Source: SIG710 sp045651985 (lineage in GTDB: Bacteria; Bacillota; Clostridia; Oscillospirales; CAG-272). Taken from it: a stretch of DNA of 64,000 nt. Positions 8,332-15,960 of the stretch are shown piece after piece (within the stretch, counting starts at the first letter, position 1; the number at the start of each line of letters is the position of its first letter). The notes beneath the pieces were generated by a model that was not told the DNA's origin, made no database searches, and saw nothing but the letters and a program-made list of their open reading frames with translations. The position numbers were made by a program, and so were the translations under genes. Where the stretch lies: contig JAZRTK010000016.1 of NCBI GenBank assembly GCA_045651985.1, positions 1 through 64,000 of the forward strand. Direction: 5' to 3'.

Positions 8332-9402
8332 TCACAACAAGTGCATAATAAGCACTGCCGCCGCGGTGAAAATACCCGCGAACAGAGCAAACCACCTCAC
8401 CCATGCACCCTTGTCAATGGGCAGATTTCCAACAAACTTGCCCGTCTGACCGTTCATGGCAAAAACGTACTTTTTATCTCTCCAAGTGGTGTTCAGAAGC
8501 CACACGGGGTAGAGTGCATATTTTGCATGCGCGTCCTCAAGTGACACGCCGCTTGACTGCGTTACAAGCGTTGCATACCCGTGAATCGTTTGTCTGAATT
8601 CCGCCTCAGTGGAGGCTTTTATTCTTTCGTTTGCACGCTTTGAACAGCTTTCGCTTGAAACGTCGTATCGGTCGGCGAAAAAGCCTGACAGATATGCGGT
8701 CTTGAAATCCACTGCGTCCGAAATATTGAAGGGCTCAAGTGATTCCATGAGTTCATTGTCCATGCGTTTCGAGCCGTCGACCGGCACGTTCCGAAAGCCC
8801 AATTTTCCCGCTCTGCGGATAGCATAATGTGATGTGACGGTGTAATTGTACTTACTGTCACTCCAAAAACGGGTCTTTGTTCCGCGGTAAGTAATATCTC
8901 CGTCAGCCGTTGCGCTGAAAAGCCAGAAGGGAACGTATATCCCCTTTATCTCGTCTATGTGGTTTTCCGATCTAAAGACCTTGGGGAGCAGCTTTTTGCC
9001 CGACAGATGCTTTAAATACGCCGCCTTTGCCGCGTCGCGGTCGAGCTTGAAGGGAATAACGTAGTCGGGGCGCAATTCTCCGACAAATCGGCTCTTCATC
9101 ACAACGGGATTGTCGCAGAACGGGCAGAACGTAGCAACGGTAACATCTCCTCCGACAATTTCTCCGCCGCAGGATTTGCACACGAAAATATTTATGCCTG
9201 CGGACTCATCATCGTCTATCCTCGTGTCGGATCTTGACCACTCCATGTAATCTTCCTTGGTCTTCAGTTCTTTTTCAAGACCGTCCATGGCGTCAACGTC
9301 AAACTCCGTGTCGCAATAGGGACACTTCATATTCTGTTCTTTTGCGTTGAACTCCACCGACGCTCCGCAGCTTGGGCATTTGTATTCAAGTAATTGGCTC
9401 AT
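8332..9402 (-). CDS. ydjG: Zinc-ribbon membrane protein (YdjG-like)
   Basis: A 356-aa protein with a TFIIB-type zinc ribbon at residues 9-31 (CPSCG...CPYC) and a second four-Cys ribbon at about 74-97 (CKSCGG...CPFC). A long middle domain of unknown fold follows, and a single C-terminal membrane helix (about 335-354, FALFAGIFTAAAVLIMHLL) ends the protein. This matches YdjG of B. subtilis, which helps recruit the SPFH protein YdjI and PspA to the membrane (established knowledge; role here inferred). It is the middle gene of the minus-strand operon and ends 10 bp before the TPM gene. Confidence 0.82.
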   Translation of the reverse strand: MSQLLEYKCPSCGASVEFNAKEQNMKCPYCDTEFDVDAMDGLEKELKTKEDYMEWSRSDTRIDDDESAGINIFVCKSCGGEIVGGDVTVATFCPFCDNPVVMKSRFVGELRPDYVIPFKLDRDAAKAAYLKHLSGKKLLPKVFRSENHIDEIKGIYVPFWLFSATADGDITYRGTKTRFWSDSKYNYTVTSHYAIRRAGKLGFRNVPVDGSKRMDNELMESLEPFNISDAVDFKTAYLSGFFADRYDVSSESCSKRANERIKASTEAEFRQTIHGYATLVTQSSGVSLEDAHAKYALYPVWLLNTTWRDKKYVFAMNGQTGKFVGNLPIDKGAWVRWFALFAGIFTAAAVLIMHLL

Positions 9403-9437
9403 GAGTTGTCCTCCGAGTTTTACCTTATCTTTCGGTG

Positions 9438-10694
9438 TCAGGGTCTCTTTGAACCGCAGTTTGTGCAGAATTTACCCTCGTTTACAGTACCGCAAGCGCA
9501 GGTCCAGCCCGACTCGGGCTTCCTTGCGCCACACTCGGAGCAGAATTTACCCTCGTTTACCTTGCCGCAAGTACAAGTCCAACCCGCTTCGGGCTTCTTT
9601 GCACCGCATTCGGTGCAGAACTTGCCTGTGTTTGCCGCGCCGCAATCGCACTTCCAGCCGTTCTCTGCCTTTTGAGTCTTATTTTGACGGTCCATTTCAA
9701 AGAGAGTCTGCGCGGAAGCCATACCGCCGTTGTTCATAGCCATTCCCATGCCCATAAAGCCTGTCATGGCGCCCGCGTCGTTCTTTGCCGCCTCGGTCAT
9801 AGCCTCAGCCTGAGCGCCCACAAGCGTTGCCGCCGCCATACCGGGATCGCGGTTGACAGCCTTTCTTTGAATGCTCTGAATGATCTCCAGATCGTCGTCG
9901 GGAATAGTGGGAGGATTGAGGGCGATAGACACAACCTCGATACCTCTCAGCTCTGCCCATTTTTTTGCCAGTGCCTCGTTTACCGCGTCCTTTAATTCTA
10001 CTGTGTGTCCGGGAAGGGCGCTGGGACGGATCTCAAGAGCGGAAAGCTTTGAAAAGGAGGGCTGGAGAGCGTCAACGAACTCGACCTTAAGCTGAGTTTC
10101 GATCTCGCTCTTTCTGTATTCCTCGGTCACGTTTCCGCAGACGTTGGTATAGAAAAGAATGGGGTCTGAAATTTTGTAAGAATAGATGCCGTTGCAGCGC
10201 ACCGCCGTGTCAAGGTCAAGACCGATATTGCGGTCTACTGCGCGGAAGGGAATGGGATTTTGCGTGCCGAACTTGTTATCAACTATTTCTTTCGTGTTGA
10301 AATAGTAGACTCTCTGATCTACGCCCGCGTCGCCGCCCATAGCAAACCTGCGTCCGATAGTCTTGAATGTGTCAAGGATAGACTGCCCCAGACTGCCTGC
10401 GAAAATAGTGGGAGCTATGGTATTGTCATATGTAAACAGACCGGGCTCGGCGCACACCTCAACCACCTTGCCTTGTTCTACTATTATCATGCATTGACCG
10501 TCGGCAACGGAGATGCCCGAGCCGTTTGAGATAACGTTGTCGTTGCCCTTTGTGTTTGACGATTTTCCACCTACGCTTTTCTGACCTCTTACGACCAGTG
10601 TGTCGGCGGGGATAGCGTCACAATAAAAATATTCCTTCCACTGGTCGGCGAGAGTCGTACCGACAGCGGAAATGCCTGCCTTGATGAGTCCCAT
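9438..10694 (-). CDS. ydjI: SPFH-domain protein with three C-terminal zinc ribbons (YdjI-like)
   Basis: A 418-aa cytoplasmic or membrane-associated scaffold. Residues 1 to about 310 form the virion-core-like SPFH/band-7 domain typical of YdjI (opening MGLIKAGISAVGTTLADQW), with a coiled or Ala-rich linker at about 285-335. Residues 345-418 hold three tandem copies of a 24-residue ribbon, each with CxCG...GKFCxxCG. The copies are nearly alike, so they look like recent internal duplications. It is the first gene of the operon, with its own promoter. B. subtilis YdjI is needed for PspA localisation in the lantibiotic and membrane-stress response; no pspA gene lies in this operon. Confidence 0.85.
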   Translation of the reverse strand: MGLIKAGISAVGTTLADQWKEYFYCDAIPADTLVVRGQKSVGGKSSNTKGNDNVISNGSGISVADGQCMIIVEQGKVVEVCAEPGLFTYDNTIAPTIFAGSLGQSILDTFKTIGRRFAMGGDAGVDQRVYYFNTKEIVDNKFGTQNPIPFRAVDRNIGLDLDTAVRCNGIYSYKISDPILFYTNVCGNVTEEYRKSEIETQLKVEFVDALQPSFSKLSALEIRPSALPGHTVELKDAVNEALAKKWAELRGIEVVSIALNPPTIPDDDLEIIQSIQRKAVNRDPGMAAATLVGAQAEAMTEAAKNDAGAMTGFMGMGMAMNNGGMASAQTLFEMDRQNKTQKAENGWKCDCGAANTGKFCTECGAKKPEAGWTCTCGKVNEGKFCSECGARKPESGWTCACGTVNEGKFCTNCGSKRP

Positions 10695-10761
10695 AATATG
10701 ATTCCTTTCGTCAAATTTATTATCTTTTCAAAGTGAGGGAAAAAGGTGTTCCCTGTAAAAT

Positions 10762-10790
10762 ATTTTACATTAAATCTTCGCCAAAATCAA
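10762..10790 (-). promoter_or_regulatory. Promoter of the SPFH/zinc-ribbon/TPM operon
   Basis: Read on the minus strand, -35 TTGATT (10790-10785) and -10 TAAAAT (10767-10762) are 17 bp apart, about 70 bp before the SPFH start. It is divergent from the Nudix promoter, whose elements lie about 40 bp away. Confidence 0.6.
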
Positions 10791-10831
10791 TAGGAAATCT
10801 CTGATTTTGATTGAAATTTTGCGGAAAATAC

Positions 10832-10860
10832 TTTACAAATAACTATAAATAAAGTATAAT
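10832..10860 (+). promoter_or_regulatory. Promoter of the Nudix-miaB-mutSL operon
   Basis: -35 TTTACA (10832-10837), 17-bp spacer, perfect -10 TATAAT (10855-10860). Start would be about 10867, giving a short leader before the GGAGGTG site at 10880. Confidence 0.85.
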
Positions 10861-10893
10861 ATATAATGCATTATTATGCGGAGGTGTGTCAAA

Positions 10894-11448
10894 ATGGAAC
10901 TGACCGAGAAAAAAATAAGCTCCGAGAAGATATTTGACGGAAAAGTGCTCCACGTTGCCGTCGACCGTGTTGTGCTTCCAAACGGAGAAGAGGGAATACG
11001 TGAGATCGTGCTTCACCGAGGTGCGGTGGCGGTCATTCCCGTGACTGACAAGGAAGAGGTTGTGTGCGTTCGTCAGTTCAGATACGTTCACGGTCAGGTG
11101 CTCCTTGAGATTCCTGCGGGGAAATTGGAGGAGTTTGATACCGACGTGCGGCAGGCGGCTCTGCGCGAGCTTGAGGAGGAGATAGGGGCACAGTGCCAGA
11201 CCCTCACCGAAATGGGCGTTCTTTACCCTACACCTGCTATTTGCTCCGAAAAGATACACCTTTTCATGGCAACAGGACTTAAATTCGGCGAAACTCACCC
11301 CGATGACGACGAATTCCTTGAAATTGAGCGTATTCCCTTAAAAACGCTTGTCCAAATGGTAATGCGGGGCGAGGTGCCCGATTCAAAGACCCAAACGTGC
11401 GTTCTGCGCGCGTGGCTGACCCTGCACCACGAGGGACTTGAGGGCTGA
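10894..11448 (+). CDS. Nudix hydrolase, ADP-ribose pyrophosphatase-like
   Basis: A 184-aa Nudix enzyme, probably cleaving ADP-ribose or a similar nucleoside diphosphate sugar. The start is the ATG at 10894, 7 nt after GGAGGTG; an ATG at 10876 lies ahead of that site. EIPAGKLEEF begins the Nudix helix and RELEEEIGA gives its metal-binding Glu residues. Compared with the usual GX5EX7REUXEEXGU pattern there is one extra residue between the Gly and REL, and Thr or Asp takes the place of the first Glu. The N-terminal HRGAVAVIPV and ICSEKIHLF patches are typical of the ADPRase group. It leads an operon with miaB and the mismatch repair genes. Confidence 0.85.
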   Translation: MELTEKKISSEKIFDGKVLHVAVDRVVLPNGEEGIREIVLHRGAVAVIPVTDKEEVVCVRQFRYVHGQVLLEIPAGKLEEFDTDVRQAALRELEEEIGAQCQTLTEMGVLYPTPAICSEKIHLFMATGLKFGETHPDDDEFLEIERIPLKTLVQMVMRGEVPDSKTQTCVLRAWLTLHHEGLEG

Positions 11449-11470
11449 AATAAAAAGAGAACGAGATAAT

Positions 11471-12886
11471 ATGACGCAAGAAAGAAAAAACAGGATACTC
11501 TCACAAGATGATATGGGAGAGTGCAGAGAATATACTGAAAAAATGCGGCGGCTAAACGCGGGCAAGGGCAAAAAGGTCTTTGTTCTGACTTTTGGCTGCC
11601 AGCAAAACGAGGCGGACAGCGAAAAGCTGGCGGGAATGTCGATAGACATGGGTTACACGGTCACAAAAGGCCCCTGTGAAGCCGATTTAATACTTGTCAA
11701 TACCTGCGCGATCCGCGAACACGCCGAGAAAAAGGCGTTGTCCATTATTGGACAGTATAAGCACATAAAGGCAAAGAAGCCCGAGACCATGATAGCCGTC
11801 TGCGGCTGCATGGTGGTGCAAGAGCACAGGGCGGAGGAGATAAAATTCAGATACCCTTACGTTGACTTTATCTTCGGAACGTCCAGCATTCACCGTTTTC
11901 CCAAATTGCTCTACGACAAGACAACAAAGGGCAAGCGCCTGTACTGCCTTCAGGAAAACGAATTCTGCGTTGCCGAGGGCTTGAGGATCGAGCGCCAGAG
12001 CAATTATCGAGCGTGGGTCAGCATTATGTACGGCTGCAACAATTTCTGCTCCTACTGCATTGTTCCTTACGTCCGCGGACGTGAGCGAAGTCGGGAAATG
12101 AAGGAAATAGTCGCCGAGGTGTGCGACCTTGCCGCTCGCGGCTACAAAGATATAACGCTTCTTGGACAGAACGTAAATTCCTATGCCAAGGACAGTGAAT
12201 TTGATTACGATTTTGCGGACCTTATGGCGGAGCTTTCCAAGATCGAAGGGGATTTTCTCCTGCGATTTATGACCAGCCACCCCAAGGACGCTTCGAAAAA
12301 GCTTATTGACACAATTGCGCAAAATCCCAAGATCGCCCGTCATTTCCACTTGCCAATGCAGTCGGGAAGCGACGAAATTCTCGCCAAAATGAACCGCCGT
12401 TACGACACCGCAAAGTATCTTCAAACGGTGGATTATCTGCGAGAGAAGATTCCCGATATTACAATAACCACCGATATTATCGTTGGCTTTCCAGGGGAAA
12501 GCGAGGAGGATTTTGAGGGGACTCTCAATATGCTCCGACGCGTGAAATTTGACATGATATATTCATTTATCTACTCGCCGAGAAAGGGGACGCCCGCGGC
12601 TGAAATGGAATGTCAGATTCCGGATGGCGTAAAAAGCGAGCGATTCAATCGCCTGCTTGCTACCCAGAACGAGATAGCCTTTGAACTTAACCAAAAAGAG
12701 GTGGGAAAAACTCTCAGAGTTTTGTGTGACGGCATAAGCAAGAATAATGAAAAGGTATATTCGGGACGCACGGAAGGAAACAAGATAGTTTTCTTTGACG
12801 GAGTACCCGAGGATACGGGAAAATATCTCGATATCAAAATAGACAGGGCCGAGGCGTTTGCGCTTTACGGCGAAAAAGTGAACTAA
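11471..12886 (+). CDS. miaB: tRNA-2-methylthio-N6-dimethylallyladenosine synthase MiaB
   Basis: A radical-SAM methylthiotransferase of 471 aa that adds the methylthio group to i6A37 of tRNA. The start at 11471 follows the Nudix stop by 22 bp; the ribosome site is weak. The N-terminal UPF0004 domain has the three auxiliary-cluster cysteines in TFGCQQNEAD, VNTCAIREHA and VCGCMVV. The radical SAM triad is CNNFCSYC at about residue 192, followed by VPYVRGRERSR. The C-terminal TRAM domain ends the protein. Its place before ylbF-like, mutS and mutL is conserved in Firmicutes. It includes an extra N-terminal segment of about 30 aa before the first domain, as in other MiaB proteins of this group. Confidence 0.96.
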   Translation: MTQERKNRILSQDDMGECREYTEKMRRLNAGKGKKVFVLTFGCQQNEADSEKLAGMSIDMGYTVTKGPCEADLILVNTCAIREHAEKKALSIIGQYKHIKAKKPETMIAVCGCMVVQEHRAEEIKFRYPYVDFIFGTSSIHRFPKLLYDKTTKGKRLYCLQENEFCVAEGLRIERQSNYRAWVSIMYGCNNFCSYCIVPYVRGRERSREMKEIVAEVCDLAARGYKDITLLGQNVNSYAKDSEFDYDFADLMAELSKIEGDFLLRFMTSHPKDASKKLIDTIAQNPKIARHFHLPMQSGSDEILAKMNRRYDTAKYLQTVDYLREKIPDITITTDIIVGFPGESEEDFEGTLNMLRRVKFDMIYSFIYSPRKGTPAAEMECQIPDGVKSERFNRLLATQNEIAFELNQKEVGKTLRVLCDGISKNNEKVYSGRTEGNKIVFFDGVPEDTGKYLDIKIDRAEAFALYGEKVN

Positions 12887-12902
12887 AAGGAGAACGAAAA
12901 CA

Positions 12903-13304
12903 ATGGAAAACAGAATCATGGAGCTTGCCGCAGAGCTGGGCAAGGCGATAAAAGAAGACGAGCGAGTAAAGGCTCTTGATGCGGCGAAAAAGGCTTACGA
13001 CGAGGACAAGAACTTAACGCGTTACGTTATCGAATACAACGTTCAGCAAAAGGCCATGGCAAACGAGTTCGAGAAGGGCGACGACCGTGACGATGTTATG
13101 CTGAAACAGATCCAGAACAGAATAGACGAGCTTTACACCCTGATCGTGGAGAACGAGGCTTTCGTCGCAATGAACGCGGCGCAGGAGGCTGTAAATAACT
13201 TCATGAACGAAGTCAACGGCATAATCACTCTCAATATTACGGGTGAGATGCCCTGTACACACGATTGCAGCACCTGCCACTCCGATTGCGCTTCAAAGAA
13301 GTAA
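12903..13304 (+). CDS. YlbF/YmcA family protein with C-terminal cysteine cluster
   Basis: A 133-aa helical protein of the Com_YlbF family (RicF/RicA group). In B. subtilis these proteins form the Ric complex with YaaT, affecting RNase Y mRNA processing and Spo0A phosphorelay flow. The body (residues 1-110) is amphipathic helix with no catalytic motif. The tail carries C-x3-C-x2-C-x3-C (CTHDCSTCHSDC), suited to hold an iron-sulfur cluster, as reported for the Ric proteins. It sits between miaB and mutS, 16 bp after miaB, the usual place for a ymcA-type gene. Which paralog it is (RicA or RicF) cannot be settled here. Confidence 0.85.
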   Translation: MENRIMELAAELGKAIKEDERVKALDAAKKAYDEDKNLTRYVIEYNVQQKAMANEFEKGDDRDDVMLKQIQNRIDELYTLIVENEAFVAMNAAQEAVNNFMNEVNGIITLNITGEMPCTHDCSTCHSDCASKK

Positions 13305-13335
13305 TTTTCAAATCTGAAATACGAGGTAAAACGCC

Positions 13336-15927
13336 ATGACTCCAATGATGGAGCAATATTTTCTGATAAAAAATCAGTATAAGGATTTCCTGCTCTTTTA
13401 CCGCGTGGGAGATTTTTACGAGATGTTCTATGACGACGCAAAGGCGGCGTCGGCGGCAATCGACCTTACCCTCACAGGCAAGGACTGCGGCGAGCCCGAG
13501 CGCGCGCCTATGTGCGGAGTTCCGTTCCACGCGGCAGACACATATATAGCAAAGCTGATAGCAAAGGGCTTCAAGGTGGCTATCTGTGAGCAGGTGGAGG
13601 ATCCTGCCACAGCCAAGGGGCTTGTGCGCCGCGAGGTGATTCGCGTGGTCACCCCGGGAACGCTTTTGGAATCAAGCATGCTTTCCGAGGGCGACAACAA
13701 CTACCTGTGCGCTATCTACGTGGGAGAATTTGAGTGCGGCGTTAGCTTTGCAGACGTGTCAACGGGTGCAATTTCCGCAACCACTTTGGACGGAGCAGAT
13801 ATGATAAAGAAGCTCACAAATGAGCTCGGAACTTACTTGCCAAGCGAGATAATCGTAAATATCCCTCTGTCTGCCGAGCCTGAGCTTGAGCAGTTCATTT
13901 CCGCGCGTATGGATACCTCGGTGACAGGCAATCATCCCGACTGGTTTGAGTATAAGACCAGCCGCGCGTTGATCGAGGCACAGTTTGCCGACACTATCCG
14001 CGAGGACGTAACTTCCCGAAACGCTGTGGTCTGCTCGGTGGGCGGTCTTCTGACTTACGTAAACAACACCCAAAAGGGTGATATTTCCTATATCAAGGAA
14101 CTGAGAATTTACAGCGAGGGACAGTATCTTGAAATGGATACGAATACCCGCCGAAACCTTGAAATTACCGAGACCATGCGCTCAAAAGAGAAGAAGGGCT
14201 CTTTGCTCTGGGTACTTGACAAGACCCGCACGGCGGCAGGCGCAAGAATGCTCCGCTCTTGGGTAGAGCATCCTCTGCTTCGCGTCAGCAGTATAACCGA
14301 ACGTCAGAGCGCGGTCCGCGAGCTTTACGACAACTTTATTTTGCGAGAGGAGCTTGGTGAGCTTCTTTCAAACGTGCTCGACCTTGAAAGACTCATTTCC
14401 CGTATCGTATACGGCTCTGCCACCGCCAAGGATTTGCGCGCTGTTGCAAATACCGCAACGGTTATCCCCGAAATAAAGGGACAGCTTGCAAACTGCGAGA
14501 GCAGTGAGCTTCACCGAATATACCGCAAGCTTGACGAGCTTGAGGATATTTGTTCGCTTATCAACGCGTCGATAGTTGAAGACCCGCCCTTTACCGTTCG
14601 CGACGGCGGAATGATTGCCGACGGCTACAACGCCGACGTAGATCAGCTCCGTTCCATACGCGATAACGGCAAGAGCTGGATAGAAAAGATCGAGGCGGAC
14701 GAAAAGGAAGCCACGGGAATAAAGACATTAAAGGTCCGTTACAACAAGGTGTTTGGATACTATATCGAGGTGTCCCGATCCTTCCTTTCAATGGTTCCCG
14801 ATCGCTACATAAGAAAACAGACATTAGTCAACTGCGAGCGATATATTACACAGGACTTAAAGGACAAGGAAGCCACGATCCTCGGCGCAGCCGATAAGCT
14901 CTGCTCCCTTGAATACGAGCTTTTCCAGCAGGTGAGAACTGCGGTTGCCGCTTGCAGTACGCGTATTCAGGAAACGGCGGCGCTATTGGCCGAGCTTGAC
15001 GTTTACCGCTCCCTTGCCACCGTCGCCTCTCGCAACAAGTACGTTTGCCCCGAGGTTAATGGCGGCAGCCGCATCTATATCAAGGACGGTCGGCACCCTG
15101 TGGTCGAGCAGTTCACCCGCGACACGTATTTTGTGCCAAACGACGTGGATATCGACTCTGCTTCCGACCGACTGATGCTTATAACGGGTCCCAACATGGC
15201 GGGTAAGTCCACCTATATGAGACAGGTGGCTCTTATCACAGTTATGGCGCAGATAGGCTCCTTTGTTCCCGCATCCGATGCAGAGATCGGCATCGTTGAC
15301 AAGGTATTTACACGCGTTGGTGCGTCGGACGATCTGGCATCCGGTCAGTCCACCTTCATGCTTGAAATGAACGAGGTGGCGTACATTTTAAAGAACGCCA
15401 CGAAAAAATCTCTTATCGTTTACGATGAGATCGGACGAGGTACCAGCACCTTTGATGGCATGAGCATTGCCCGCGCTATCGCGGAGTTTACAAACAGCTC
15501 AAAGATCGGCGCAAAGACCCTCTTTGCAACCCACTATCACGAGCTCACCAGCCTTGAAGACGAGTTTGACGGCATTGTAAACTATAACATCGCCGCAAAG
15601 AAGCGCGGAGACAATATTACCTTTCTGCGCAAAATAGTCCGCGGCTCCACCGACGACAGTTACGGTATCGAGGTGGCAAAGCTCGCGGGGGTACCCGGCG
15701 AGGTGGTAAAGCGCGCAAAGCAGATACTTGCCACTATTGAAAGCGGCTCCAATATCGTGACATCCCGCGCCGAGCGCACGGTCGATGCCGAGGACGACAG
15801 TCTCATCAGCATTGACGACACGTTGCGCGAACAGGCTATGGAGGAGCTGAAAAACATTGACCTGAACATGATATCACCCTATGAAGCTATGCAGCTTCTT
15901 TACGAAATTCAGAAGAAACTGAAATAA
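13336..15927 (+). CDS. mutS: DNA mismatch repair protein MutS
   Basis: The 863-aa mismatch sensor. The N-terminal mismatch-binding domain has the Phe-x-Glu motif in RVGDFYEMFYDDA (about residues 28-40), followed by connector, lever and clamp domains. The ABC ATPase has Walker A GPNMAGKST near residue 618 and Walker B VYDEIGRGTSTFDG. The helix-turn-helix and C-terminal tail complete the expected length for MutS1. It begins 31 bp after the ylbF-like gene and is followed by mutL, forming the methyl-independent mismatch repair pair of Gram-positives. Confidence 0.97.
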   Translation: MTPMMEQYFLIKNQYKDFLLFYRVGDFYEMFYDDAKAASAAIDLTLTGKDCGEPERAPMCGVPFHAADTYIAKLIAKGFKVAICEQVEDPATAKGLVRREVIRVVTPGTLLESSMLSEGDNNYLCAIYVGEFECGVSFADVSTGAISATTLDGADMIKKLTNELGTYLPSEIIVNIPLSAEPELEQFISARMDTSVTGNHPDWFEYKTSRALIEAQFADTIREDVTSRNAVVCSVGGLLTYVNNTQKGDISYIKELRIYSEGQYLEMDTNTRRNLEITETMRSKEKKGSLLWVLDKTRTAAGARMLRSWVEHPLLRVSSITERQSAVRELYDNFILREELGELLSNVLDLERLISRIVYGSATAKDLRAVANTATVIPEIKGQLANCESSELHRIYRKLDELEDICSLINASIVEDPPFTVRDGGMIADGYNADVDQLRSIRDNGKSWIEKIEADEKEATGIKTLKVRYNKVFGYYIEVSRSFLSMVPDRYIRKQTLVNCERYITQDLKDKEATILGAADKLCSLEYELFQQVRTAVAACSTRIQETAALLAELDVYRSLATVASRNKYVCPEVNGGSRIYIKDGRHPVVEQFTRDTYFVPNDVDIDSASDRLMLITGPNMAGKSTYMRQVALITVMAQIGSFVPASDAEIGIVDKVFTRVGASDDLASGQSTFMLEMNEVAYILKNATKKSLIVYDEIGRGTSTFDGMSIARAIAEFTNSSKIGAKTLFATHYHELTSLEDEFDGIVNYNIAAKKRGDNITFLRKIVRGSTDDSYGIEVAKLAGVPGEVVKRAKQILATIESGSNIVTSRAERTVDAEDDSLISIDDTLREQAMEELKNIDLNMISPYEAMQLLYEIQKKLK

Positions 15928-15960
15928 AGTAAAAGAAAGGAAGCCAAACGGGCAAATAAT

